From Epiperipatus broadwayi (taxonomy: Eukaryota > Onychophora > Udeonychophora > Euonychophora > Peripatidae), in contig JAQFVV010000277.1 of the NCBI GenBank assembly GCA_028023455.1, positions 124,001-188,000 on the forward strand: a DNA stretch of 64,000 nucleotides, in the 5' to 3' direction. Positions 47,638 to 58,505 of this stretch are shown here, in pieces (positions within the stretch are counted from its first letter, which is position 1; the number at the start of each line of letters is the position of its first letter). The translations under genes were made by a program, and so were the position numbers. The notes beneath the pieces were generated by a model. It was not told the origin of the DNA and made no database searches. It worked only from the letters and a program-made list of their open reading frames with translations.

Positions 47638-48655
47638 ACAAAGAAAAATGATTATTATACATGATAAGGGTAATAAAGCAGTGCTGAAAGAAGCTTTTTT
47701 AGGTTAAGCATTACAACATTTGTTGTTACATATTCTTTTTTTGAGTTTTATTTTTATGAAAATATATATAATGATTATATTTATTTCCATTTCATGATGA
47801 GATAATTAAATACTTAAAAAATTTGAGTTATTTAAAAAACTATCCATATAATTTGTTAATGCATAATCCACTCACTTACATAATCATTCTTCCAAATTTC
47901 TGACTTTGAAGAACAGCAGACTATTGTTTAAAATAAGCACAGTTAAGTTTTATTACTTTTTTTAAAATTTTGTTTAATTATTATTATATTTTGATTTTTA
48001 TTTCTTTATAATGACTTCCTATCAGTTTGAATTCTTGTTTGAAGATTACAGTAACATATGTCAACATGTTATTTTATTCATGGTTTTGGACTTTTCCACG
48101 TATAAAAATGAGCACAACAAAATATCATTCAACCATAAAATCAATTAATAGGGGAATGGTCAAATCATTATTATGGCTGTTTGAAACTGCCTTGAAGAAA
48201 AACAATAGTTCTTTGTATAAGCATAACTACAATAATTAACTTGTATCCAGCCATTAGTCTATACCAACATAAATTGTCTTTTACCTGCCTTTACCCATAG
48301 GAACACATGCAAAGAACATTTAACACACCCATATGCTACATTCACTTGTGAACATTTTGATAATAATCTTTTCATAATTCTAAAATGCTAATTAGAATAA
48401 TATTAATCAATTTGCAAAGAAATACATTATTTTAATTGTCAATTAAAATTACAGAACATCAAAATTTAAATAAATAAATAATATTTACAGATTTTAGAAT
48501 GCTGATTAGTGCACCCTCCCTCTCAAACTTTATTATATAGCTATTATTGCTCAGAATAAATATTTAAACCATCTCTTCTCATTATCAGTGCATTTTGTGA
48601 ACCATCACTGCTCTACAGATTAGGCATTAAACATATGGACTTTTAACTTTATACT
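47638..48655. other. no gene recognised
   Basis: AT-rich intron 3 sequence. The open frame at 48027-48239 has no recognisable motif. Confidence 0.4.
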
Positions 48656-48665
48656 GACAGTGATT

Positions 48666-48758
48666 GTTTTTTTTTATATGTCAAAGCGTTGACCTGGAAG
48701 CGAACCGGGACCATCTGCTTGGAAGGCAGCTATGCTAACCGCTAGACCACCAACGCTT
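48666..48758 (-). mobile_element. SINE family A with near-intact tRNA-Gly(TCC)-like head
   Basis: Minus-strand 48756-48686 folds as a tRNA: acceptor GCGTTGG with TCAACGC (one G-T pair), D arm GGTCTAGCGGTTAGC, anticodon loop CTTCCAA giving anticodon TCC (Gly), T loop TTCGCTT. The T stem CCCGG/CCAGG has one C-A mismatch. It is followed by the family tail TTTGACATAT and an A-run. It is flanked by GACAGTGATT (48656-48665) and GACTGTGATT (48759-48768), a 10-bp target duplication with one mismatch. The duplication and tail argue for a SINE rather than a working tRNA gene. Confidence 0.75.
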
Positions 48759-48844
48759 GACTGTGATTATTTTTGTTCTTAAAAATATACAACATTATAA
48801 TTGTAGTAACCTTACCAAAAAAAGGATTACTACAATAAAAAGTA

Positions 48845-48865
48845 TGTATATATATATATATATGT
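48845..48865. repeat. (TA)n microsatellite
   Basis: Alternating TA run. Similar runs occur near 2730, 21442, 35085, 44651 and 59520. Confidence 0.9.
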
Positions 48866-49102
48866 TCACAGACTGCAAAGAACAATTTAAACTATACATA
48901 CAACATGACAAAGACAAAATACTAATTTTTTAAATGATAGTAAAACAAATGTTAACTTTAATCATACTAATATTTAATTGCATATATTATTTTCCACGTT
49001 TTAATAGACAATCTTCAATTTAATGACACAGACTTCCTCACAACCATTCTTAATATCACTGATTTCTGGAAAAGAATCCACAATAGATTGATATAAAACA
49101 TC

Positions 49103-49312
49103 ATGTGATCACCATTTCCTATATTTAAACAAGCTGTTAAAGCAGTAGCATACTTTCCATACAGTAGTGCCACCTAGTGAAACCCTTAGTAATCAATAGA
49201 TGCAAGATTTGTGCATAAAATTCCAGACTATATACTCAAACCTTCTTGCATCCATTGATTACCAAGACTTACTACTATATGGGGAGTTTGCTATTGTAAT
49301 AATAGATTGCTT
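49103..49312. repeat. palindromic dispersed repeat, family P (copy 6)
   Basis: Both arms present: ATGTGATCACCATTTCC...TCCATACAGTAGTGCCACCT, then the inverse CTTGCATCCATTGATTAC...TACTACTATATGGGGAG. Arms are diverged and each has small deletions. Confidence 0.65.
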
Positions 49313-49920
49313 GACTGAAGTCTTAATCATAAAATTTGCAAAATTATTTGATGTTACATTGAATCAGAACTAACCCTTGGTGATTCCATGTATAAAAGGT
49401 TTTCATTTTTTTCTAGTCCACATGATGTGATGAAATTTTGCAGATGCATCCTTACAATCTTCCATTATTTTCATAAATGGATATCCTTGCTTCCAATTAA
49501 GCTTGAATTTTACAATCATAAGTAGTTCATCCAACAAATTATTCAGTCACATAACAGGTCCAGCATATGACAATTTATTCTGGCTTCCCCAAAGCAGTGA
49601 GACTTAACTAGTCTTTTTTACTCTTTAAAAAACTTTAAGCAATCTTCTCTAAACTCATAGTTTGGTAATATTCATTTTCAAGAAGTAATATATATCTATG
49701 TAATAGTAAGAAAATCAAGTCATATATCACGTAACTTACTAAGCTTGTACTACAAATATAATGTAATGAACATGCTAATAGCTCCAAGTAAGCGTTTCAA
49801 ATAAAGGCTGGATGTAAATATTAAAAATGTTGGTCAAGTAATAGTAAATCTATGTGTATATATAGATATAACAAAATAGAATTAACATATGTTTATATAT
49901 AAAATAATGTTATGCAATTA

Positions 49921-49967
49921 TATTTTATAACTGAAGAAGACTGCTAAACAGTCGAAACTATAAAATA
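49921..49967 (+). other. hammerhead-like hairpin motif (best copy)
   Basis: The outer stem TATTTTATA (49921-49929) pairs exactly with TATAAAATA (49959-49967). Inside are CTGAAGA (49931-49937), which satisfies the hammerhead core CUGANGA; a perfect 5-bp stem GACTG/CAGTC (49939-49943 with 49949-49953) with loop CTAAA; and GAAA (49954-49957). One extra A precedes the stem. Stem III and the UH cleavage site are absent, so self-cleavage is not expected in this form. AATAAAGC follows 20 nt later. Confidence 0.45.
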
Positions 49968-50059
49968 ATTCTATTAAATAAAGCATTGTAAAGAATACAA
50001 AGAAGAAGTATAATTTTGCAAAGATTTTTCTTTTATTTATACATGAAGTCCAACTTTCA

Positions 50060-50430
50060 AAATCATAGATTAACAATGTAAAGACTTATGTTTGGGCAAT
50101 TCTTAATGGAGAATCCTCTCTACTACTGGAACTAAAAGTCAAAGAACAACTATCCAATCACAAATCTACATCACTTTTCTTTGATGTTGTTTTAATTGTT
50201 GTGAATGATAGACCTTAAAAAGATAAGAATCATCCATTACTTATACCTTTGCACTACTTGTAATTGAATTTCTTTTATCTTATGAATTTATGTAATTTCC
50301 ATACTTTTTTGATATTTAAAATAACCCCTCTAGTTCACTGAAATATTTCAAATCTTCACTTTCAGGTATCAATAAAGTGTCATCAACATGTTCAAATTGT
50401 TACCAAACACTAATATGCTCATAAAAATTA
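50060..50430 (-). mobile_element. Penelope-like RT remnant
   Basis: The minus strand at about 50.40-50.32 kb reads FEHVDDTLLIPESEDLKYFS, resembling the VDD catalytic box and the following helix of Penelope-type RT (compare YVDDTFVV at 29.5 kb). Flanking frames are broken. The hammerhead-like motif at 49.92 kb lies 0.4 kb away, in the opposite orientation. Confidence 0.5.
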
Positions 50431-51010
50431 TGGGTGGCTCTTACCAATAAACAGCTTGGTCCAAAAGTCTAGGCCCATGGATTATTTACCTTACTTTTTT
50501 CCTTTTCTATGTAAATTAATTACCTTTTTTTTTAAAAAAAAAAGTCTTGAATTACCCAAACCTCCAAATATATCTCCCTTTGATTTTTTTTTTGTATGTC
50601 ATCTGGAATCAGAGATCTACATAAACCAATCTAAAACTATTGATATCCTTAGAGATACAATCATATGGATTAAAAGACAACATATTCAGAGTGTTCCAAG
50701 TCAATGACCACCATTTTGAACATTTTCTGAAAATAATGACTTCAAAGGTATTGCATGGTTTGATGTAATGGCAGACGCTGGAACTTAGGATCATTATGTC
50801 CAGCATTGTCATTTCTGACACTCAAATTTCTTATAAACTCATGAACAATGAAGCCATTTGATAATTTATTTTTATTATTTCAAAGTATATTATATAAGTT
50901 ATTTATCTATCACTATAGACTTTTAGGCTAGCTTGTATATAAACATTGATCATTAATATTAATGACCAATCTTTTTCATTATTTTTTTTTAAAAGACAAA
51001 AATCAATTAC

Positions 51011-51082
51011 CTTTGCATTAAGAGGACAAATTTTCAATCCAGACTGGAATAAAGTTTCCTCCATTTTCCATTCTTTACTTCT
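51011..51082 (-). CDS. TMTC4: TMTC4-like exon (linker after last membrane segment)
   Basis: A 72-nt exon of exactly 24 codons, phase 0 to phase 0: acceptor aatttag before 51082, donor GTAATT after 51011. It encodes RSKEWKMEETLFQSGLKICP then LNAK. The pattern (R/S)-x-E-W-x-x-E-x-L-F-x-S-x-L-x-x-C-P-x-N-A-K is the TMTC linker between the membrane part and the first TPR. The alternative AG two bases downstream (tttagag) would put a stop in frame and is excluded. Confidence 0.92.
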
Positions 51083-52564
51083 CTAAATTAAAATATAAAT
51101 GTCATTATAATAAAAAGAGTAGAAATCACAATAAACTATCTATTATCTATTGATTGGAATAGTATAAATAGATTTTGCTCCTGAAAAGTGTTGTATGTAA
51201 TGTTCTTTGCTTATACAATAATAATGTTACTATTACTACAAAGAGTTTCAAAAGTAAAAAAATAAAAATAAATAAATAATTTGTATATATTATATTTCTG
51301 AAGAAGACTATTGGTAAATCAAAATTGTCAGCAATTTTTGGAAAAATAAAATATATTTATATTATGTAAAATGCATAGAAAGTGTGTTCTTATGTTTGTT
51401 GATATAAGTATGAATATCTTTTTGTATAAATATGGATGTGCTAAAAAATTTGGAAATTTTAAAAATATGGTTTCAACCATTCATAATGAAGTTGTTCATT
51501 ATTTTAAAGAATGGACTTCACCAGAAAAAACATCACATGATTAAGGAATTCAGTTTAGTGATAATCATGGGGCTTAATAGCTAGAAGTTCCAAGACTGTA
51601 CAAAACGAAATCTGACTCCTTAACTTAAGGGTTGTACTAAATATACTACTTTGGTCCTCAAATATCATGATCATCTTGGAAACTGACCACACTTTTTATT
51701 TTGCATTAATGGTTTAATGGCAAAATGCCTTTCTGTTGCACTCATTTTTTCCTAGTTGATAAAATATTTATGTTTGTTCTCAACTGAAAAGAATACCTTA
51801 AAGAAAAACTTATTTAGTCAGCTGTCAACTGTTCATTTTGATCACAAATTCCGTTTAGCTTCTCAAATAATTAAAGACATCTAATATACAAAATAATTGT
51901 TGACTATGTTACAACTATTTTTAAGGTTAGGCAATAACACATGCCACCAGAGGGCATGAGCTAATTTAAAAATATATTCATTATCTTCTTGACACATTAG
52001 AACAAGTCTACAGCAAGTATGAAAATCAAATAGTGCAGACTGAATAATCCAGTTATTTATCTCTGTACTTCCTGAAGCAAAAACAACATCCTTGCTTGTA
52101 ACTTTTATCATTGTAGCCACAGATTTGTATGCTTTTTTCAATATTTTCTCTAGCTACAATACCTGAACTGTTATCAATTCCTGTCAGCTTTATGATTGTT
52201 CAATGACCATTTATCATCTATTTATCCAAACATCTTCTACATCAATTTTTTAAACATGCAACTGCAGATCTTGAATTTCAATCCATGTGTACAATGAACA
52301 TAAAATAAGGTAAAACTGAAATGCTGGCATTTACATTTTCTTTCAATTTTTTATTCTACTATTTCTTTTAAAAAATATTTTTGAATGTGAATTATGCTAA
52401 ACATAATTTCAAAAACCATCAGGAAAGTATAAATTCTTTGGAATGTTAAACATCCTTTAAAGCATACTGAGAAACCTAAACTTTTCGGATGATTTTTTGA
52501 TTTATTTTTAATATAATCCACACTTAAGAATGTTTTGTCAGGGAAGTAATCAAATAAAAAAAAT
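51083..52564. other. intron 2, no gene recognised
   Basis: Includes a weaker relative of the hammerhead-like motif at 51298-51335 (CTGAAGAAGAC... with a poor stem). The open frame at 51881-52141 on the minus strand has no recognised domain. Confidence 0.35.
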
Positions 52565-52698
52565 TAAGTCCAGATACAGTTTGTATGGAGTGTTTGTTTT
52601 TTTAATTTTAAAAAGTATACATTTTAAAATATTTATTAATAAATATTTCAAAATATATACTTTTTAAAATAAAAGAAAACTCTATACAACTTGGACCA
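52565..52698. repeat. foldback element with palindromic core
   Basis: The arms around TTTGTATGGAGTGTTT and AAACTCTATACAACTTGGAC are inverted. The centre holds the exact palindrome AATATTTATTAATAAATATT. About 134 bp, no coding. Confidence 0.65.
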
Positions 52699-52886
52699 TG
52701 TGCAATATTTAATTTAATTACAGCCAAACAACATATGAACAAATTTATCCCTAATTAAATACAATATAGAAAATTTACATATAAGCATGCATTGGACTTA
52801 ATAAAATTATTATATCCTAAAGTAATCAGATTTATGCAAAAACTGAACTGATATAAAGTTGTCTGTGTGTAAAAAATGTTAGTAAA

Positions 52887-53061
52887 ACAGGCAAAACTCT
52901 CCATACAGTAGTGCCATTCAATGCAAGCCAGAGTAATCAATGAATGCCAGAAGGTTTGTGCATAAAATCCCTATCTAGTGCACTACTGCATGGAGAGTTT
53001 TACCTGTTTTAATAGCAATTATGAGCAAACACAAGAAATGGTGATCACAGGATGTTTAGTG
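52887..53061. repeat. palindromic repeat, family P (copy 7) with 18-bp target duplication
   Basis: Both arms, with a deleted interior. It is flanked by GTAAAAAATGTTAGTAAA at 52869-52886 and an identical copy at 53062-53079. The 18-bp perfect duplication fixes the element's ends (ACAGGCAAAACTC... to ...GATGTTTAGTG) and points to insertion by target-primed reverse transcription rather than by a typical DNA transposase. Confidence 0.8.
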
Positions 53062-53399
53062 GTAAAAAATGTTAGTAAAGATAACACACATAACTAAGAA
53101 CAATGTTTGCTAAGCACACATAAAAAAAATTATGTTTGTTATGAGTGAATAAACTCTTATTAAAACTTTCTTTGTTTTTGATATTTTCATTCATTTAAAT
53201 GTATCGATGCTATCCAGATGGTACTGTAAATAATACCCTGGGAATACAGCAGATTATCTCAGTCAACCGTAGAAAAAGACTGATGCAGTAAGATAGTTTT
53301 TAAAAACTTTGTGAAAATGGATGCAGATGAATCTGTAAAGAAGTAAATTAATACACTGAATTAGAAAGTGAAGAGAAATTTGTTTAGGAGCAGTATATT

Positions 53400-54530
53400 A
53401 CCTTATTCACTATTGTTGTCTACAAAAGGAATGCTGTGGTTGAACTTCAACAAGTAAAATGGCAGTGAACAATAGTTTTATAGATGAATTTGATACAAAT
53501 AACCCAGCGGGTTGGTGTATGTATGTGGAACATGTAGAGAATGCATGTTGAATAATAGCCGAGACAAGGACAAGTTGAAAGTAATTTATGTGACTGTCTG
53601 AGAAAGAGGGCTTTCGAAAACTGACTCTGTGAACTGAAATCTCTCAAAGAAGGACCATATCAAGAATCACTCCAGCATACATTTTGAATCCACATGCATA
53701 AAAACTAATGGTACCTTTAAGAATTAGAAATCAGGCATGCCTAGATATACCAAGATTATGACATGGCATTAAGAACATTAGTTAAAGAATCTAACTTTAA
53801 TGCTGATCTGGATGGCATACTCCTTGATTAACTATTATGGGGAATGACTGACAGTAAGTTAAGGCAAGTTCTACTGAGTGAGTAGGTGATGACATATAAC
53901 ATAAAGTTGACAAATATACATTCCATGAATTAGTTATGGAAAATGCTGCATAATTTTAAACAGTAAAGATGCTTCAAAATTTCCAATGATGGTAAACAAA
54001 ATAGAAGCTGAAACTTCAAATAAAGCTCATATATATTATTGCTGTGGAGAAAAAGGCCTTCTGAAGAAAAGCTGCATGTTTAAAAATGAAAAATATCATG
54101 CTTGCAGAATAATTGGACACTTATCATGCATTGAAATAAAGACAAAAACAATAAATCTGAGTTACATTTGGACTCTAAATCATAGAGAGGAAGTGTCAAG
54201 AAAAAACTGGTATTAAAAAGATAAATGGCATAAATAACAATCATATTTTGATGGATATGTTTATATGTGAGCAAAAAATTATCATGGAGAGAAATAGCAG
54301 CACAGGGTTATCATTAATATCACAGAGTAATTGGATAAATATAGTTTGGGGGGGGGGAGGATATTACACTTGAGAGAACAAATATGGCGGCAATCGATGT
54401 GAATGGCAACAGAATAGAGATATGCAGCAAAGTAATTGTACCTCTTAAGGGGAATTTTAGAATAAGACTTCAACTTCTTTATATTGTTAAGCATGACCTC
54501 AGTCCTATTTTGGGAATCAAAAATAAATAA
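53400..54530 (+). mobile_element. Ty3/gypsy gag and protease remains
   Basis: ATG at 53459 opens MAVNNSFIDEF then NPAGWCMYVEHVENAC, the gag N-terminal pattern of K02A2.6-like gypsy elements. The zinc knuckles at 53986-54216 read YCCGEKGLLKKSC and CRIIGHLSC; the first knuckle has Leu where His is expected. A protease relic follows, with SSTGLSLIS in place of D-T-G-A-S and YIVKHDLSPILGI (about 54.47 kb). No RT follows; RTE sequence begins instead at about 54.75 kb. Several stops. Confidence 0.7.
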
Positions 54531-54744
54531 AAAACAAAATATACATCAATAAATTCAACATTTTTTGAAATGCCACATTTTAAATAAAAAATATGCCATG
54601 TATAACTAAATCTGTTAAAAATTAAAACCTCCATGAAACCATGTAATTATAATAAATGTCGTAAAAGTAATGTTTAGGTGTTAATATGCCACATAAATGG
54701 AAAAACAAAATAGTGATATTGTGAAAATGCAAATAAGAGAACAT

Positions 54745-55150
54745 AGTCTTCTATTAGTTCTAAGTAAAATCTTTACCAAGACTATTACAAAATATTTACA
54801 AAGAACTTTAAATTCAAGATAGTCAAAAGAACAAACTGGATTTAAAAGTGGTTAAGATACAGAAGAGTCAAATGAGTATGAATTATTATATTTCATACTG
54901 GTTTTATAGATTTATAAAAAGACATTTGGTTCTGTAAGCATTTCTGCTGTGATTAAAGTTTTGTAACATCATGATACAGTACTGTCACAGCACTGAACTT
55001 AATAAACAATGGCAGAGATTAAATTATACAATGAGGCAAAAAAGATCAGTGCTGATAGATTATATGTGATTTCATCTCTGCAAAGCTTTTCACAGTAAAA
55101 GTATTGCATTGCTTAAAGTAGAAAGGAAAAGAATAAAAATAAGGGAGTTA
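54745..55150 (+). mobile_element. RTE-type LINE RT fragment, highly decayed
   Basis: AGTAAAATCTTTACCAAGAC, GAACAAACTGGATTTAAAAG and ACATTTGGTTCTGTAAGCAT correspond to the [16 protein letters not shown] and KAFDSVS blocks of the RT in copies 1 and 2. Confidence 0.65.
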
Positions 55151-55170
55151 AATTAAGTTATTTAGATTTT

Positions 55171-55277
55171 TTTTCCATATGTCATAGCATCTGCCGGAAT
55201 GCGAACCCACAACCGACTGCAACCAACTACTTGCTTGCAAGGCGGTTGCGATGACCTCTCAGCTAACAATGCTTGAC
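55171..55277 (-). mobile_element. tRNA-derived SINE, family A, with 16-bp target duplication
   Basis: The minus strand reads GCATTGTTAGCTGAGAGGTC, CCGCCTTGCAAGCAAG, B box GTGGGTTCGCATTCC, then tail GCTATGACATATGG and an A-run. It is flanked by AAGTTATTTAGATTTT at 55155-55170 and an identical copy at 55278-55293. It inserted into the RTE remnant, whose sequence continues on both sides. Confidence 0.88.
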
Positions 55278-55559
55278 AAGTTATTTAGATTTTGATAGAT
55301 AAAAAGATTGTTTTCACAAATATAAAAGTACATATATCATACAGTAATTCCATAAAAATCAGACCCTTATATTAAAATGAAATTCATTATTAAATAAATT
55401 AGACTTTGTTTTTCAATTCACAAATGCATAAAGTAACAATCACACATAATATTATACAAGATGGGTCAAAACCTACTGTAATTGAATATTATTATATTAA
55501 CATGATTATAACTCATTAATAATTATATTTTATTAACCAACTTAAATCCATTTAAAATA

Positions 55560-55870
55560 TCACCAGCCCCATTTTCAACCATTATCAATTCCCTGCAAAT
55601 CTCCAACTTCAGACCATCTTTTTCAATCTCTAGCCTCTTTCTCCATATCAACTCTGGCTACTTCCTTATTTCATCCATCTCACATGTGGTCTTTTTCAAT
55701 CTCTTGAAATCCAGTTTAAGATTTCAACTGTTGATCTATTATTATCTCTTCTAGTAATAAGTCAAGCCAAACTCCACTTCAGTCTATTAATTGTTTCAAT
55801 GATGACAGTAACTACTTGTTTGCTCTCACAGCCATGTATTTCATTTCTGATCTCTTTGTTCTTAAAAATG
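55560..55870 (-). mobile_element. RTE-type LINE 3' fragment
   Basis: The minus strand shows the C-terminal and 3' blocks (ETINRLKWSLA-like codons, WISRD-K, RWMK) and ends toward 55575 with TTGATAATGGTTGAAAATGG. 5' truncated near 55870. Confidence 0.7.
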
Positions 55871-56689
55871 TTTATATATATAAACATATGCATGTGTAAT
55901 AAAATCTTCAGTATTAATATCAATAATTAAAAACTTTATCGATAAAAATAATGTTCTTACTATAACACTACTTTTATCTAATTTTTGATATGTCAGCTAA
56001 TTGTTAAAGACAGCCAAAAAAATTTTATGATTTCAATATGATTATCCACTGGCCTCCATCTTATTCATTTTCTGACAGTGAGAACATAAGGCAATTTAAA
56101 CCCAAGTTGATCATTACTTACTATTCCTAATATGTGCTTTAATGGTTGTAGGACATTTGATTTTACTTCTAAATTAATGACCCATTGATTCTTCTTTGAT
56201 TTTTCTATAAGCTTACTTTTGGAGCTTTTAGGGACTATATCACATCGAATATTTAATAAAATATATTAAAACACAAGATAAGAAATACAATCAATAAAAA
56301 CTACAGGATATGATTTGATACTAAGTACTAGCATCTTATACTCTATTGAGACTAGAAAAATATATGTCATAAAGGACTTTTTTCATAAAAAATAGAGAAT
56401 AACAATAATATATTATAGTTTCAATTATATCTATGTATTACATTATAAGTTAGATATATACTGCATCCCATTATATGATTTGCAGCACAATTTGTTTATT
56501 TTAGCCCCTCCCTCCCCAACATGTCGAATGCCTAACAAGTGACTAATATTAATGATCATCTCTGAACACTTTCTTAAGTTCTTATGGGAATCTTAAACAT
56601 TTCTGCAGTTAGATGTTATTCAAAAGGACATACATTGATGGATGAATATATATATATTAAATATTTTTATAACATTATTATATATACAC

Positions 56690-57350
56690 ACCTAATTCTG
56701 CTTTTACGTGAGCATTTTTTAAATGATTTTGATTTAACATGATTTAAAAATAATAATTCTCTTTTTACACGAGTTGTTTTGAAATAACACAATCAATCAA
56801 AAACCTAAGAAAATTAATTTATGTGTGTTATTATCATTTCATTTGATAAAAAAATGTTTTCATGTCTTTATTTCCCATTATTTTTCAAAAATTTTCTTTC
56901 TCTACAATATTTCTGCAAATGGGGAAATTTTCTTGTCTGCATTTTAATATTTTGTTTTAAAAAGTAAGTACGAATTGATGTTTTTGTTTGCTTGATAACG
57001 ATTTTGACATTAAGTTTTTTAAAAAATTATATCTTGTTGGTGTTGATGTTAAAAAAAATTAATAAAAATTAAAGCAAGATTTGATTTATTAATTTTTTTG
57101 TTGAAATTTAATAGATGGTAAGCATGCATATTTTCAAATCTACGTTTTGTTAATTAAATCTAAAATATTTTTCAATGGCCTCCACATAATGTCAAATAAT
57201 CTACCTACAAAAAAGAATAAAGTGATTTCTTTGGATACTAAAATTCAAATTTTAGATCATTTTGTAACCAGGGAAGGAGCAATGTCTGTAGGAAAGCATT
57301 TTGATTTACATGATATTCTGCCCACTTTTTATATTCGTTAATTCTTTACA
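56690..57350 (+). mobile_element. pogo/Tigger-like transposon fragment (HTH domain)
   Basis: The open frame at 57147-57341 contains KKNKVISLDTKIQILDHF and EGAMSVGKHFDLHD, the CENP-B/pogo N-terminal helix-turn-helix that binds transposon ends. The frame stops where the second DNA-binding domain and DDE domain should begin. At 56697 a sequence CTAATTCTGCTTTTACGTGA resembles the inverted terminus of the 6.3-7.4 kb element. Truncated, non-functional. Confidence 0.65.
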
Positions 57351-58066
57351 TTTTTTTGTTTTTCAAATGAAATTTATGTTTCTATAATTCATTTTTATTT
57401 ATGTGCAATGTTTCTGAAAAAAAATTTGATAGGTCACAAAAAAGATAAGATGCTAACAAGTTTCTTATATGGTTTATTTCTTTATTTTCATTGGTCTCTT
57501 AGGATCAAAACCAATCTTCTAATATTTTATATATACAATATTTTTTTACATGATTTTTTTACACATAATTTTCGAGGACTAATCTATTTAAATTGTTATC
57601 ATTAATATCTGAATTTAATTCACACAGGAAATAGAAAGGGTGTGATTTCCCACACATTATATACTTCACTATTAGCTCACAGTCACCTTATTATAAAATC
57701 TCTCAATTCATTTACAAGAATTGCCTCTTTAAACAGATTTCAAGATGTCGTAGCATTTTAATACTGAAATATGCACTGCTTGGAAAATCTGTGACATTTT
57801 CTATTTCCTCTCTAAATAAATTCAGTTGATAAAGATTATGATTTAATTAATTGAAATACTTCTATATCAGAAGATTATGCGTTATCATTATTCGTTTATA
57901 ACAATTTAAAATAATTACATATATTACATGGAAAAATTTAATGGTTATTTCAATAATTTTTATACACATACACAAACATTATAGTTGATTAAATGTAATT
58001 AATAATTCAAGTTATTTTTTATTATAGTTTTATATAAAAATACATTAAATTTGGATTAAAAAATAC

Positions 58067-58123
58067 CTGTATTGATTTTCCAATAAATAATAAGAATAGT
58101 ACATAAATTCCAAATGTTGCTAC
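58067..58123 (-). CDS. TMTC4: TMTC4-like micro-exon (last membrane segment)
   Basis: A 57-nt exon of 19 codons, phase 0 to phase 0: acceptor ttttacag before 58123, donor GTATTT after 58067. It encodes VATFGIYVLFLLFIGKSIQ, a hydrophobic helix ending in a polar residue run, corresponding to the last transmembrane segment before the luminal or cytosolic TPR part. It is separated by only 207 bp from the upstream exon. Too short to stand alone; accepted because both junctions keep the frame. Confidence 0.85.
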
Positions 58124-58330
58124 CTGTAAAAAAAACAAACATTCAATATCAATGTTTTTTTAATCAAATGCCTCACACCAAACTATAGCAAGTATAATCA
58201 CCTTACCTCTTCTTATTCACATATGAAAGCATAATTAGAAAAAAAATTAGAATTTCTATCATATTATTAATAATAATAATGATTATAGAGATAATGCTTA
58301 AATTTACATTTAAACTATGTTTCAACAAAC

Positions 58331-58505
58331 CTTTTGAGTCATTTTATACTGACATAGTTGCCGGAATCCCACAACGACTGTAATTGAGAAGCCTGCACAA
58401 GGAAGATAGAGAACTCGCTCTGCAATAACAAAGCCTACACGAAAAAAAAGATTTGCTGCAGGCAAAAATGGAATGATTAGTAAAGAAAGCCCCATTATTA
58501 AATAC
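58331..58505 (-). CDS. TMTC4: TMTC4-like exon (end of multi-pass membrane domain)
   Basis: A 175-nt exon: pyrimidine-rich acceptor before 58505 and donor GTTTGT after 58331. It starts with the third base of a codon and ends in phase 0. It encodes YLIMGLSLLIIPFLPAANLF (a membrane helix), then FRVGFVIAERVLYLPCAGF, the strongest TMTC signature, then ITVVVGFRQLCQYKMTQK. The open frame upstream of the acceptor (poly-Phe) is intronic pyrimidine tract. The preceding exons must lie beyond the window or be too diverged to recognise within 58.5-64 kb. Confidence 0.92.

Larger units (their letters stand above)
1365..58505 (-). other. TMTC4: TMTC4-like gene, 3' half (nine exons, eight introns)
   Basis: Gene-level entry. 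Reading the minus strand, nine exons join with matching phases and GT-AG borders into 355 codons plus a stop. Visible residues 1-59 end the multi-pass membrane domain and include the family signature FRVGFVIAERVLYLP. Residues 60-78 hold another membrane segment, and residues 103-335 hold seven 34-residue TPRs, followed by a short basic tail. TMTC proteins are ER membrane proteins; TMTC1-4 are linked to O-mannosylation of cadherins. The signature with FFRVGFV and the last-repeat motif LYHRW favour TMTC4 over TMTC1-3; this is from memory of the family, not a search. Intron sizes from 5' to 3' are 207, 6984, 8057, 4266, 6878, 5529, 9244 and 14734 bp. Promoter, N-terminus and catalytic loop exons lie beyond position 64000. 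Confidence 0.85.

Noticed and set aside
48686-48756. Functional tRNA-Gly gene
   Set aside because: A T-stem mismatch, flanking target duplication and the shared SINE tail make a retroposed copy more likely.
50440-50720. Mariner-like element (TTGGTCCAAAAGTCTAGGCC ... GTGTTCCAAGTCAATGACC)
   Set aside because: The two ends are only loosely complementary and no transposase or TA duplication could be fixed.
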